From Siphonodentalium dalli (taxonomy: Eukaryota; Mollusca; Scaphopoda; Gadilida; Siphonodentaliidae): a stretch of 64,000 bases of DNA. The DNA lies in NCBI GenBank assembly GCA_032622095.1, contig CP136067.1, positions 57,515,899-57,579,898 on the forward strand. The letters run 5' to 3'. Shown here one piece after another: positions 25,301 to 35,123 of the stretch. The position numbers were made by a program, and so were the translations under genes. Every line of letters begins with the position of its first letter. Position 1 is the first letter of the stretch. The notes under the pieces were generated by a model, which ran no database searches, had not been told where the DNA came from, and was given only the letters and a program-made list of their open reading frames with translations.

Positions 25301-25842
25301 TACCATTGTAAATGCCTTTGCTTGAACCAGGTTTTGGTTTCGGTTATGGTTTTATTCAATACACCAATCGGCAATGACTAGATTCATAGAGCAGATGGTA
25401 TAATACCTGTACATGTATATGACATATTTCCAGCCATTTCCAGTGATTTCTATAGTCTATAGCAATATGTGCCATTATCAATCATATGATGGCTAAATGT
25501 TCCAAATTGAAACTGCTAATGGCTGCAAAAGTGACATTTAGCAACCAGTGATGTCGGTTAATTGAAAACGGAAGAATAGGTTTTATAGAATATATCGCTT
25601 TGGTTTTGAAATAAAATCGAAAGGAAATCGAGAAATTGTAAAACCACATATCACTATCCCAAGAAGGAATCTGTGAATTCTTGTTTTTCATTTCAGTCAT
25701 AGATGAGGCATCTAAAAAGGAAATAAAGGACATCCTGATACAGTATGATAGGTCACTACTGGTAGCAGATCCCAGACGATGTGAGCCCAAGAAATTTGGT
25801 GGCCCTGGAGCTCGTGCTCGTTACCAGAAATCGTACCGTTAA
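7244..25842 (+). CDS. RPS16: 40S ribosomal protein S16 (exons 2-5; first exon not found)
   Basis: S16 (uS9 family) is a core protein of the small ribosomal subunit. Its C-terminal tail reaches the decoding site. Four exons, 7244-7345, 10125-10221, 17771-17818 and 25697-25842, join in phase (0, 1, 1) into 130 codons and a stop. That is exactly the length of human S16 after its first 16 residues. Recognisable motifs, in order, are [87 protein letters not shown] and the terminal YQKSYR. All junctions are GT/AG. There is no internal stop, so this is an active gene and not a processed copy. The initial exon (a short leader ending in a VFGRK-like motif) could not be located and probably lies upstream of the window. 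Confidence 0.95.
7346..8320 (+). other. RPS16 intron 2, first part, with a local tandem duplication
   Basis: Intron sequence. About 7360-7470 and 7690-7810 are related copies: both carry a variant of ATTCCGATGTTTCTG and, about 70-80 bases later, AAAGCCAAATAC. No other gene or snoRNA-like element was convincing. Confidence 0.5.
8321..9529. mobile_element. hAT-like element with GATGCATCG palindromic ends
   Basis: The left end AGGGCTGCCACGATGC (8322 on) and right end GCATCGTGGCAGCCCT (to 9528) are exact inverse 16-mers of the common hAT 'TAGGGCTG' type. Subterminal runs of GCATCGCGATGC follow at both ends. No clear 8-bp target duplication remains. An open frame at 8878-9297 (+, 139 codons) lies inside but shows no motif I recognise, so I do not call a transposase. 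Confidence 0.75.
10125..10221 (+). CDS. RPS16: RPS16 exon 3
   Basis: The acceptor is TTATAG and the donor GTAAGT. It starts [15 protein letters not shown], ends HVAQIY plus one base of the next codon, and carries the basic [10 protein letters not shown] motif typical of uS9 proteins. Confidence 0.95.
10443..12980. mobile_element. TIR DNA transposon with 73-bp inverted repeats and 5-bp TSD (Transib-like)
   Basis: The element is 10448-12975 (2528 bp). About 73 bp at each end are inverse copies with about five mismatches, both beginning CACGCCCGATAACCCTATAG. It is flanked by a perfect 5-bp duplication TGCCC (10443-10447, 12976-12980). CAC termini with a 5-bp target duplication are the signature of the Transib/RAG-like superfamily, but other families cannot be excluded without a transposase. 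The 2.4 kb interior is AT-rich and encodes no recognisable protein. Confidence 0.8.
13111..14151 (+). mobile_element. ATACCCCC-family element with ~175-bp core tandem repeats
   Basis: It opens with the hairpin TATACCCCC / GGGGGGTATA, then a CGTCC run (13160-13200). About five core units of roughly 175 bp follow (starts near 13206, 13381, 13556, 13731, 13905), each with TGTCTGTTCATGTCATAAC and a GATCTCAATGAAATTTGG-like core. It ends with AGGGGGTATG, the hairpin GGACGACAGTCC and CTCTTGTT. It is non-coding. Confidence 0.7.
14845..14935 (+). repeat. Minisatellite, ~23-bp unit
   Basis: Four imperfect tandem copies of a unit like GGTTAGTGTTACATTATGACC, in RPS16 intron 3. Confidence 0.7.
14936..16671 (+). 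other. RPS16 intron 3, middle part
   Basis: AT-rich intron. About 16280-16650 is a diverged relative of the 3967-5077 element: both contain ATGGTATGGTGAATATTTA and a GAAATTGGGTGA-like word. The rest shows nothing recognisable. Confidence 0.5.
16672..17115 (+). mobile_element. AGCTC family 2 element, 3'-truncated
   Basis: It starts TTTTTAGCTCAAC with a hairpin closing in GTTTGAGCT. About 2.5 core units follow, with CGGGCTACAGGTCGTA, ATGAAATTTGTCAT and AAAAACATG. It stops within a unit at about 17115, without the family's terminal hairpin. Confidence 0.7.
17771..17818 (+). CDS. RPS16: RPS16 exon 4
   Basis: A 48-bp micro-exon with acceptor TTTCAG and donor GTGAGT. It encodes [16 protein letters not shown]; the first A codon and the final codon are split across introns (phase 1 on both sides). 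Confidence 0.95.
17876..18041. mobile_element. Hairpin MITE, copy 1 (CTATACTAAATA ends)
   Basis: The ends are CTATACTAATACT and its near-inverse TATTTAGTATAG. Inside is the foldable GGAAATGTTCAGATAATAAG with an AACTTATTATCT partner. Related copies lie at 22715 onward, 24969-25166 and 56740 onward. Confidence 0.6.
18335..19597. mobile_element. hAT-like element, CAGGGTTTCCGCCAGG ends
   Basis: The body is 18342-19590. The left end CAGGTTTTCCGCCAGG and right end CCTGGCGGAAACCCTG are inverse with one mismatch. Both ends then carry GGGGGAATGGGTCCGG in the same orientation. The flanks are ATTAAGT direct repeats (18335-18341, 19591-19597). No transposase is readable. It lies in RPS16 intron 4. Confidence 0.75.
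20022..20985 (+). repeat. Long direct duplication, copy 2 of 2
   Basis: Counterpart of 1-983, nearly identical including non-repetitive-looking sequence upstream of the AGCTC element. Its presence inside RPS16 intron 4, 20 kb from copy 1, means that any short read or probe from here is ambiguous. Confidence 0.85.
21321..21659. repeat. Three-armed inverted repeat (CACCCTCTGG arms)
   Basis: 21321-21356 (GCACAGCGGGCTAGCATCAC...) is inverted at 21586-21621. A third arm in the original direction follows immediately (to 21659). It can fold as a hairpin in two alternative ways. It is probably a MITE pair or a rearranged fold-back element. Confidence 0.7.
22715..22900. mobile_element. Hairpin MITE, copy 2 (right end lost)
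   Basis: The left end CTATACTAAATA (22715-22726) and central hairpin GGAAATGTTCAGATAA / TTATCTGAACATTTCC (about 22757-22802) match the other copies. No right TIR is present. The sequence after the hairpin resembles that after the copy near 56860. Confidence 0.55.
24298..24480 (+). repeat. Partial third copy of the duplicated segment
   Basis: About 180 bp matching about 34-215 of the window (for example GCATCTTGTACTGTATGAAC), with more substitutions than the other two copies. Confidence 0.75.
24969..25166. mobile_element. Hairpin MITE, copy 3 (complete)
   Basis: Exact inverse 12-bp ends CTATACTAAATA (24969-24980) and TATTTAGTATAG (25155-25166). The central hairpin reads AATAAGTTCAACAAATG / TTTGTTGAACTTATT. 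198 bp, non-coding. Confidence 0.7.
25697..25842 (+). CDS. RPS16: RPS16 exon 5 (3' coding exon)
   Basis: The acceptor is TTTCAG. It encodes [18 protein letters not shown] through the invariant C-terminal YQKSYR and TAA at 25840-25842. The arginine/lysine-rich tail that contacts tRNA in the P site is intact. Confidence 0.95.
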
Positions 25843-25854
25843 TGGTTCAGAGAA

Positions 25855-25860
25855 AATAAA
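25855..25860 (+). terminator. AATAAA polyadenylation signal of RPS16
   Basis: AATAAA begins 13 bases after the RPS16 stop codon. A very short 3' UTR is common for ribosomal protein mRNAs. Confidence 0.75.
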
Positions 25861-26452
25861 TTATGCCAACCATATCTGACTTTGTATCTGATTACCCCCC
25901 TTTGACAAGGTACATGTACCAATACAGTAGTTTGAATCTTAAAAGTTGAGTATGCAAACACCCATTCATTATTCAGACCAAAACAAATTACTTCTGGCAC
26001 ATTGCCAAATCCAAATGTGATACACTCAAACAATCTGCTGTGATTTCCGGAGCCAATGTGTAAACCTACCGGTATGAACCACATCAATCCAATGAAGTTC
26101 GTACAAGAACATTTGAACCTTTGTTTCAATGTTGTCTGGGATTTTGACTGAAAAAAATTAGCAAGCTGCATAAACTGGAGATATTCATGGGAAATTTGCT
26201 GATTTTTTATCGCACTCAAAACCCATGACTGTTGAATCCTCATTTAATTTCTTATATAAACTTCATTGGGTTGTTGTGATTCATGCTGTTATGATTGAGG
26301 TATATGGTTCAATAATAACTACATTCATATCTTTATACATTTACATAGTGTGTGCACTAAATCCTGTCATGTGATCGGTCAACTGCCAATTGTGTCATGC
26401 ATTTCATATAAGGATTAACTGTCATGTGGACTGAAACAACTGAAAATGAATG
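25861..26452. other. Intergenic stretch, nothing recognised
   Basis: AT-rich sequence downstream of RPS16. No splice-bounded exon, RNA gene or transposon end stood out. The 134-codon open frame on the minus strand (25839-26243) starts inside the RPS16 3' end and has no recognisable motif. Confidence 0.5.
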
Positions 26453-27415
26453 ATTTTTATACGCCCTTTTGAAAAAAAAGGCCGTATTATAGTATTGGTC
26501 TGTCCGTCCGTCCGTCCGTCCGTCCGTTAACCTGTTGTCCGGATGATAACTTTAGTTAGAGTGAACCAAAATTAGTAAAATTTGGTATGTGGGTTTATTA
26601 GCCGAAAAGTATGTTCAAGTTCGAATTTGGGTTCCGCCCGCCAATTTTCACCGGAGTTATGCCACTTATTTAACGTTTTTTGACTTAGAAAATCCTTGAA
26701 ATTTGTTGTCCGGATGATAACTTTAGTATAGTTTATCGGAATGAATCCAAATTTGGTATATTACTTTCTCCCACCAAAACACAGGTCAAGTTCGAACTTG
26801 GGTTCTGTCCGACCATTTTTGGCAGAGTTATGCCCCTTTTTCGACTCAGAAAATTCAGTTTTTCTTATGTTTTTTGGTTTCCGGATGATAACTCGATTTT
26901 GGAATGTTTATACGCAAAACCCGTTTTTTTGTGGATTACATATATCGAAATACAGCTCAAGTCCGAATTTCGTTTTAATCCGATAATTTTTGCGAGAGTT
27001 ATGGCCCCTTTTTTGACGTAATTTGACTTAGAAAATCCCTGAAATTTGTTGTCCGGATGATAACTTTAGTTAGAGTGAACCGATTTCAATCAAATTCGGT
27101 ATGTGGGTTTATTAGGAGAAAAGACAGATCAAGTTCGAATTTGGGTTCCGTCAGCCAATTTTCACCGGAGTTATGCCCCTTATTTGACGTAATTTGACTT
27201 AGAAAATCCCTGATTTTTTTTGTCCGCATGATAACTTTACTAGAGCTTATCGGATTCAATGATAATTTGGTATATTACTTTCTCTCACCAAAACACAGGT
27301 CAAGTTCAAATTTGAGTTCCGTCCGCCAATTTTTACCAGAGTTATGCCCCTTTTTTATTAGTTTCCGCCGACCCAAGAGAGGGCGTATATTGCACGCCCA
27401 GCGTAGCTCTTGTTT
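26453..27415 (+). mobile_element. ATACGCCC-family element, copy 1
   Basis: It opens TTTTTATACGCCC with an inverted GGCCGTATTATA, followed by a (CCGT)n run. About five core units of roughly 170 bp follow, with TGTCCGGATGATAACTTTAG, CAAATTTGGTATGTGGG-type core and GAGTTATGCCCC. It closes with the hairpin GGGCGTATATTGCACGCCC and AGCTCTTGTTT. A second copy is at 62115-62979. It encodes nothing. Confidence 0.75.
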
Positions 27416-28095
27416 TGTCTATTTTCCACCATAAATTTAAGAAATTTTTACATCTATCACCGCAATCATGGCATTGCATTACTTTGTATTTATAAGTGTG
27501 TAACCTGCTATATCGTAGCACAAACATATCCCGAATACCTGTTCTTTTGTGTTCATTTGTGCCGAATTTCCCTATATAAAACAGTGACTTTTTGCTGAAT
27601 TTTGGGGTGAGGGTTTAAATAATCTTGCATAACACATCACGTGTTAAATATGATGACAAATTCAGCATACTGTCGTATGCGGTATATATATATATACGCA
27701 CTTTTCTAGGCTATATACGATATCCCCAGTCAGAACAATATTGATCTATCGCCCATCAAGTGAGGCAAAAAATGCGCTGTTTTGTCTATTTTTACAATAA
27801 ATCTAAAAAAAATCTTCGTCATATCACAGAAATCGTACCACTATCATAGTAAATATCTAGAGATATGTAGACTACAATATTTTAGAGCAAAATGTTCGCG
27901 TTTCTATACTTTTATTTCTCATTTTACAAAAACAGGGATTTTTGCTGAATTTTGGCACTTAATCCTCGAAAAATCATCTTTTGCATCATTTCTATATTTC
28001 ACACCGGGTCCTACCCGCTGCGGAATGTCATAACCTTCAAAATGATGTATCACAAGCCCGTGTGTGGTGCCGATGGACTAAACTCCTACTTCTAG
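27416..28095 (+). repeat. 'TTTTTGCTGAATTTTGGGGTGAGGG' repeat family, copy 1
   Basis: Two or more diverged units of about 350 bp recur here, inverted at about 36900-37980, and at about 41700-42815. Each ends with CACACCGGGTCCTACCCG and CAAGCCCGTGTGTGGTGCCG. This repeat abuts AGCTC-type satellite here and is non-coding. Confidence 0.7.
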
Positions 28096-30609
28096 TGAGC
28101 TTTTTGAGTTTGTCTGCTCTACTATATTGCCATGGGTTGTCGTCCGTGTGCGTCCGTCAACAATTTCATTTGGCGCAGGCTACAGATATCTTTGGTCTGA
28201 TCTTTATGAAATTTGTCATGAATGTTGACATTGACATGTAGGTGGGAACGAGTCATTTTGGGGTCATTCGGCCAAAAAACATGGCCGCTAGTGGCCATCT
28301 TGGATTTCAAAATAAAATCTCCTGCAGGCCGTACTGTTAGTATGATCATCATAAAATTTGTCATGAAAGTTTACATGTAGATGGGAACGAGTCATTTTAG
28401 GACCATTCGGCCAAAAAACATGGCCGCTGGTGGCCATCTTGGATTTTACTAAATCCTTTGACACATCCTACAGACCACATCTTTGATCCGATCCTCACCA
28501 AACTTCATATGGATCATCGGGGCGACCTCTAGATGGGAACGAATCATTTTGGGGTCATTTGACCAAAAAACATGGCTGCCGTCAGCCTTCTTGGATTTTA
28601 CTCTTTGCATCACTAAATACTTCGGCGCGGGCTACAGGTCGTATCTTTGGTCTGATCTTTATGAAATTTGTGTTGAATGTTGACATGTAGATGGGAACGA
28701 GTCATTTTGAGGTCATTCGGCCAAAAAACATGGCCGCTGGTGGCCATCTTGGATTTCAAATTTGAATCCATTGGCGCGGGCTACAGGCCGTACTGTTTGT
28801 CTGATCATCATAAAATTTGTCATGAATGTTGACATTTACATGTAGATGGGAACGAGTCATTTTAGGATCATTCGACCAAAAAACATGGCCGCTGGCGGCC
28901 ATCTTGGATTTTAATCTTTGCATCACTAAATAATTTGACACACCCTACATACCACATCCCTGATCTGATCATCACCAAACTTCATATGGATCATCGGGGT
29001 GACCTCTTGATGGGAACGAGTCATTCGGCAAAAAAATATGGGCTTGGTCAATGGCCATTTTTAGCTCAACTTACTTTTGTAAGTTTGAGCTATTGCCATG
29101 GCTTGGCGTCCATCGTGCGTGTGTCCGTCAAAATTTCCTTTGGCGCGGGCTACAGGTCGTACCTTTGGTCTGATCTTTATGAAATTTTGCATGAATGTTG
29201 ACATTGACATGTAGATGGGAACGAGTCAGTTTGGGGTCATTCGGCCAAAAAACATGGCCGTCAGCAGCCATCTTGGATTTTACTCTTTGCATGACTAAAT
29301 CCTTTGGCGCAGGCTACAGGTCGTAGTTTTGATCAGAACTTCATGAAATTTGTCATGGATGTTAACAATGACATGTAGATGGGAACGAGTGATTTTGGGG
29401 TTGTTCGGCCAAAAAACATCGCAGCCATCTTGGATTTTACTCTTTGCATGACTAAATCCTTGTGCGCGGGCTACAGGTCGTACCTATGGTCTGATCTTTA
29501 TGAATTTTGTCATGAATGTTGACATTGACATGTAGATGGGAACGAGTCATTTTGGGGTCATTCGGCCAAAAAACATGGCCGCTGGTGGCCATTTTTGGAT
29601 TTCAAAATTCAATCCATTGGCGTGGGCTACAGGTCGTGCTGATCATAATGAAATTTGTCATGGATGTTAATATTGACATGTAGATGGGAACGAGTGATTT
29701 TGGGGTCGTTCAGCCAAATAACATGGCCGCCAGCAGCCATCTTGGATTTTACTCTTTGCATGACTAAATTCTTTGGCGCGGGCTACAGGTTGTAGCTTTG
29801 GTCAGAACTTCATGAAATTTGTCATGGATGTTAACAATGACATGTATATGGGAACGAGTGATTTTGGGGTCGTTCGGCCAAAAAACATGGCCGCCAGCAG
29901 CCATCTTGGATTTTACTCTTTCAATGACTAAATCCTTGGGCGCGGGTTACAGGTCGTACCTTTGGTCTGATCATCATGATATTTATCATGGATGTTAATA
30001 TTAACATGTAGATGGGAACGAGTCATTTTGGGGTCGTTTGGCTAAAAAACATGTCCGCCAGCAGCCATATTGGATTTTACTCTTTGCATGAATAAATCCT
30101 TTGGTGCGGGCTACATGCAGGTCGTAGCTTTGGTCGGAACTTCAAGAAATTTGTCATGTATGTTAACAATGACATGTAGATGGGGAAACGAGTCATTTTG
30201 GGGTCGTTCAGCCGAAAAACATGGCCGCTAGCAGCCATCTTGGATTTTACTATTTGCATGACTAAATCCATTGGCACAGGCTACAGGTCATACCTTTGAT
30301 CAGATCATTATGAGATTTGTAAAGGCTGTAGATGGGAACAAGTCATTTTGGGGTAATTCGGAAAAAAACATGGCTGCCGGTGGCCATTTTAGAATTTACT
30401 CTTTGCATCAATAAATCCTTTGTCACACCATAATCACCACATCTCTGATCCGATCATTATGAAACCTGTTATGAATGTTGATATTGACATGAACATCTAG
30501 TCTTACTTAGACATTTCAATTAGCACTTTTCCTATTCCTCCATTTACTGTCGACCATTAAATTATTCCCCTACCTAAGTTGAGCTACAGTGTCATTGACA
30601 CTTTCATTT
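28096..30609 (+). repeat. AGCTC family 2 satellite array (~160-bp units)
   Basis: About fourteen tandem units share ATGGGAACGAGTCATTTTGG, GGTCATTCGGCCAAAAAACA, GCCATCTTGGATTTTACTC, CGGGCTACAGGTCGTA and ATGAAATTTGTCATG. A complete element start (TTTTTAGCTCAACTTAC hairpin, 29058) and end (hairpin AGTGTCATTGACACT, 30590-30602) lie within, so the array is made of at least two elements. Short open frames on both strands are shadows of the period. Confidence 0.85.
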
Positions 30610-31175
30610 ATTTTAACTTTGTATATTTCTACTAAACCCATTAGCATGGGTTATAGACCGATCTCATTTACATCTTGTCTTACTTAGACATTTCAATTAG
30701 CACCTTTCCTAATTCCTCCATTTACTGTCGACCATTAAATTATTTCCCTACCTAAGTTGAGCTACATTGTCATTGACACTTTCATTTATTATTTTTGTCG
30801 AATTTTGCCAATAGACGACGTCACATGGCTCATTTCCACAAATCTCAACGGATTTCAAAGATATTTGGTATATGAGTTCACCTGACCATTACCTAAGTTA
30901 GCAAGCCAGGTCTGGCCGGATATTTTTACCGGCGTTATTGGACTTTGTTTATTATTTTTGTCGAATTTACCAAATAGCAAATAGACGACGTCACAGGGCT
31001 CATTTACACAAATGTCAAAAGGATTTCAAAGTTTTTTGGTATATGAGTTCACATGACCAGTATCTAGAACGAGTTCGCAAACCAGGTCCGGCCGGATATT
31101 TTCAGCAGAGTTATTGGAATTTGTTTGTTGGTATATTCATTCCCATGACCAGTACCTAAAATGAGTTCGCAAGCC
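30610..31175 (+). repeat. Element-end fragment plus ~155-bp tandem repeat
   Basis: 30655-30789 repeats the family 2 terminal region (ending CATTGACACTTTC). It is followed by 2.5 units starting TATTATTTTTGTCGAATTT and including AGACGACGTCACA, GATTTCAAAG and TTGGTATATGAGTTCAC. This is a different core family with the same 'TTTGGTAT' heart. Confidence 0.7.
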
Positions 31176-31404
31176 AGGCTTTTTGACAAAATCCCACCTC
31201 CTGTTTAGCACATACTGAGAACGCAAACATTATTGAGAATGCACTTCCCCAACTGCACATTTCGGCGGGGGGATACCACCGTCTGTGACTGCTTGTTACT
31301 ATTATTTTTACTCCTGGCAGCTGTTATTCAGTTATTGTAACATTGCGTCACCACTAATTTGCGTGATTGTGTTCATCACATTAACACACTGCGGTTCTGC
31401 CTTG

Positions 31405-31652
31405 TGTAAAACCACAGGGGCCTGTAACGCTGTCCGCCCCCCCCCCCTTTTGCGCTGCCCATATACGCCGCTTCTATATATACGTGCCTGCTTCACGTTA
31501 ATGGTAGGATAATATTATCATAGACTAAAAATTTCATCTATGATATTATCCTACCATTAACGTGGAGCAGGCGCGTATATAGAAGCGGCGTATATGGGCA
31601 GCGCAAAAGGGGGCGGACAGCGGAGCGCGTTACAGGCCCCTGTGTGTAAAAC
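31405..31652. mobile_element. Full-length fold-back MITE with 8-bp TSD, copy 1
   Basis: The body 31413-31644 (232 bp) is almost one long palindrome from CACAGGGGCCTGTAACG to CGTTACAGGCCCCTGTG, with a loop at about 31520-31545. It is flanked by an identical 8-bp TGTAAAAC (31405-31412, 31645-31652). Copy 2 is at 59810-60027 and a half copy at 35899-35953. The 8-bp duplication suggests hAT mobilisation. Confidence 0.9.
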
Positions 31653-32700
31653 ATGCATTGGCCATTTGGATTAAGAGGATCACGATTTGGGTACTAACAG
31701 ATTTCATTCATACTTATTAATAAATCCCCGATTATCACAACTATATCTATGCATAAATGATAATGGGGAATTTGACATGGCCAGCGAGGCACACTGTCCA
31801 ATCGGCTCGCGGAATACCAGTGTGAACGTCAGAATACCAGTGCTCCACAGGAGAATATCAGTGTTTTTACGCGATATAATGGTATCATAATTAGAACTGG
31901 ACGGCTAAATAACGACACAAAAGACAACGGAACGGTATATACGATCCATTTTGCATTTACCAAGTGGAGGGGTCACCTGGTGATGTTCAGTTAGACTCGG
32001 GGGGGGCGATCTGGCCTTTGTTTAAAGTAGAAAAATAGGGTGTACAAACTCGTAGGGGTGGGGGGGGGGGGGGCAAATTTTGCCATAATCGGTATTCTGG
32101 TGCGTTTTGTTTAATTCCTGAGCATAACTTGCGGAATCTGTTATAAAATTCCGACAGCGGAATCTATCGGTAATACACGCAAATCGAAATCACTGGCGTG
32201 TATCAGTTGGAAATACACGAAAATAAATCGAAACGAGGGGCGGTGATCACAGAAAATGACACGGCGAACTACCAGTGCATGCCAACGAGAGCTATACCAG
32301 TGCCAACTTTTCTTTATATCTTATATGGTAAGTTATATCGGGTATATGTCGATAAACGCTTCATGCAGGGCATCGGGCATATGAAATGCCTTACCCTTCC
32401 CAAAATAACGACACTGTTGATCTAGAAGGGTAAATATGGATCTATAATAGGAAAGTACGAAACTTCAACTATACGTCGATACTCAAAGCTAGTGTAAAAT
32501 ATAGAACAAATTTCATGATGTCCAGGTTGAATTTAGGGAAAACCACCGAACTGTCTCGATAAATATATACACGGAATGAAATGTTCTCCATCGGGAATTT
32601 TCCTTTCGCAATCAGATCGAAAAAAGTTGTTATGTCTTTCAAGTATATATCCAGTTCCTTTTAATGCGGCGGTTGCTTTAGCTGGTATTAAATAACCATC
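31653..32700. other. Stretch without a recognised gene
   Basis: G-runs at about 32000 and 32060. The phrase 'ATACCAGTG' recurs around 31815-31860 and 32290. No exon or element end could be supported. Confidence 0.4.
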
Positions 32701-32744
32701 GTGCCCTCTTGTTGAAAGAGCACTCTTCTTGCTCGGATGATCCG

Positions 32745-33130
32745 GCGGCAGAGGCGGACTGGCCGATCGGGAGACCGGGAAATTTCCCGATGGGCCGGAG
32801 GCCGGAAAAATTCTGATTCCACGTGATTTTCTATCAAGCGAGAATCCGAGGGGGTTTTTTACGGTTTGGGGGGGGGGGGGGGGTATATGTGGTTGGGCCG
32901 CCCAACCACAACTTGGGCCGCAAATGAAACCGACGTGGGCCGCCACATGTGTTGTTTAACCAGTCGTGTATCCAATAAGATGGTACTCTTCTCACATAAA
33001 TTCATGAGGGCAGAGGCGGACTGCATGGCCGATCGGGAGACCGGGAAAATTCCGGACGTGCATGGGCCGCCACATGTGTTGTTTAACCCAGCTGTAAATC
33101 CCAAAAATATTCTTACGCACCCCTCCCCCA
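32745..33130. repeat. GGCAGAGGCGGACTG / CCGGGAAA repeat, two partial copies
   Basis: GGCAGAGGCGGACTG occurs at about 32750 and 33008, each followed by GGCCGATCGGGAGACCGGGA and, later, GGGCCGCC. The paired GGGAAATTTCCC palindrome and a 'cagaggcggactgg' start resemble DNA-transposon repeats seen in fish genomes. The family is not identified. Open frames here are proline/glycine-rich artefacts of the G-runs. Confidence 0.5.
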
Positions 33131-33424
33131 ATTGAAATTTACAAGAAAATAGGAACGCTTCAGTTGATGCCAGTCTAGTTTATCGGATTCGAGATTTTCT
33201 TGTATAGTTTTCAAAATGTTCTCACCCCGGGCCGAACAACCATGAACAGCCCGGTGTGTCCTGGTCTCTTGTCCGTAGCCGTGTGCATTTGTCTGGAGTT
33301 AGACCGCTAGATGTTAGATTTTATGCAATTTTTCAGGTAAAAATATCTGAATGGTCTCATACCGGGAATATATAGAACCATGGTTTATGGATATATAGGA
33401 TATTAGACCAGAGGTGCAAATGGA

Positions 33425-33600
33425 ATTATGCAAAAACATGTATTTGGTCTGCATCTGATTCAAGGGGGTGGGTGGGGGGGGGGGGGTGCAAATGGAATTA
33501 TGCAAAAATATGTATTTGGTCTGATTCAAGGGGGGGGGGGGTGCAGTTGGAATTTTCCAAGGTGGACTGTGGACGCCCCCCCCCCCTCCCAAACAGATGG
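33425..33600 (+). repeat. Tandem repeat with poly-G separators
   Basis: Two copies of TGCAAATGGAATTATGCAAA plus TGTATTTGGTCTG, each followed by an 8-14 base G-run. A C-run follows at about 33577. Confidence 0.7.
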
Positions 33601-34057
33601 GCCGGTATTATATTAATATAAAAGGTCGCTCTCTTAAAGGGCGCCCACGAAAGTTGCTTGCTGAACACACCTGACTGTGACCCCGGTGTTACTGGCCCAG
33701 CCACAACTGGATCCGCATCTTCACTGTCGTGTCCGTTTCCGCTGTCGAGTTTTTTTATTTTTATTCTTTTCCTCTTGTCCCAAAAGAGAAAAATAAAGCA
33801 AAATTAGATATGCGTAAAATAACCCCCTAGATTTATCCATATGCACACGCAGTCATAAAAGATATCAATCTATTTGTAAACGTATCCACAACATACGTCC
33901 AATCACCACGCAACGATCCACCAAAAATAATCCAGCCAACCATCGACTCGCCATTCACTCACGGATTCATCAGCACAGCCATCCAACTCATTCCAACTCA
34001 TTCTCCCATCACTACAGCTCAGTAATATATCATATCATGCATTCAACAAACTTGGTA

Positions 34058-34339
34058 CGTGTGTGTAATTTGACCAGGCGGTCGTCGTTATCGTATTGGC
34101 GAGCTCGTGCGGCGCCCGCTTCGCGCATGCGCAGACGAGATCTCGGAAACGGGTGGAGCTATCGACTTGAAATTTGCTATGTGAATGTATCTGGCCCCCG
34201 GATACGAATTTTATCGGGTCGCCGAGCACGTGCGACGCCAGCTTCACGCATGCGCAGACCAAATCTCGGAAACGGGTGGAGCTATCGACTTGAAATTTGG
34301 TTTTTGAATATCCCGGACAACGTCGGGCTCATCGGCTAG
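34058..34339 (+). mobile_element. Helitron-like 3' end, subfamily with ~112-bp units
   Basis: Two units share GGAAACGGGTGGAGCTATCG and ACTTGAAATTTG. The copy ends with the hairpin CCCGGACAACGTCGGG, then CTCATCGG and CTAG (34336-34339), joined directly to the next copy. The 5' end could not be placed. Confidence 0.55.
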
Positions 34340-35123
34340 TCTATTATATATTTTGGATCTGTCTGTGTGTGGTGTGTGTGGTGTGTGTGTTCGCGATGAA
34401 CTCGAAAACGGCCGAGCCGATTTCGATGAAACTTGGTATGTGGGGGTAGTTTCGGCCGGGGGGGGGGGGGGGTGGCATGGGCCTATTAATTTGTCCGTGC
34501 GACGTGACCTTGAAATCGGGTCATTTCAAGGTCAAACGCCCGAATATCACGGGATTTCGATGAAACTTGGTATGTGGGGGTACTTTCGACCGGGCAGTGG
34601 CATAGGCCTATTAATTTGCCCGTGCGACGTGACATTGACCTTGAAATCGGGTCATTTCAAGGTCAAACGCCCGAATATCACGGGATTTCGGTGAAACTTG
34701 GTATGTGGGAGTACTTTCGGTCGGGGAGTGGCATAGGCCTATTAATTTGCCAATGTGACCTTGACCTTGAAATCGGGGTCATTTCAAGGTCAAACGCCCG
34801 AATATCACGGGATTTCGATGAAACTTGGTATGTGGGGGTACTTTCGCATGGGGAGTCTCATAAGCATATTAATTTGCCCGTGCGACGTGACCTTGAAATC
34901 GGGTCAATTCAAGGTCAAATCGCCAATTTTTATGGGATTTCGACGAAATGATCAATTCGAGGTCAAATCGGGTAAAACCGGATGGATTTCGACGTGTACT
35001 TTTGTCGGGTACTTTTGTCCGGGCAGTGTTTTGGACGGGTCAAATCGTTACCCCAACCTGACCATGACCTTCAAAATGGTCAATTCAAGGTCCAAGCCCG
35101 GACGAAGTCGGGTCACCTTCTAG
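34340..35123 (+). mobile_element. Helitron-like non-autonomous element, copy 1 (5'-TC...CTAG-3')
   Basis: It starts TCTATTATATATTTTGGATC and ends with a hairpin (CCCGGACGAAGTCGGG) seven bases before CTAG at 35120-35123. Four or more internal units of about 115 bp carry GATTTCGATGAAACTTGGTA, CCTTGAAATCGGGTC and CAAGGTCAAACGCCCGAATA. 5' TC, the 3' hairpin, CTAG and the absence of TIR and TSD are the textbook Helitron structure. There is no Rep/helicase, so it is non-autonomous. Confidence 0.75.

Noticed and set aside
7346-25696. Intronic snoRNAs expected in a ribosomal protein gene
   Set aside because: Isolated TGATGA and CTGA words occur (for example near 19168-19253) but without convincing terminal stems or guide context.
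28096-30609. Many 60-90 codon open frames on both strands sharing 'MAASGHVF' and 'NVNIHDKF'-like peptides
   Set aside because: They recur with the satellite period and appear in opposite strands and phases; shadows of a non-coding repeat, not a gene family.
32533-33704. Proline/glycine-rich frames on both strands
   Set aside because: Caused by G/C homopolymer runs; overlapping mirror frames with no splice support.
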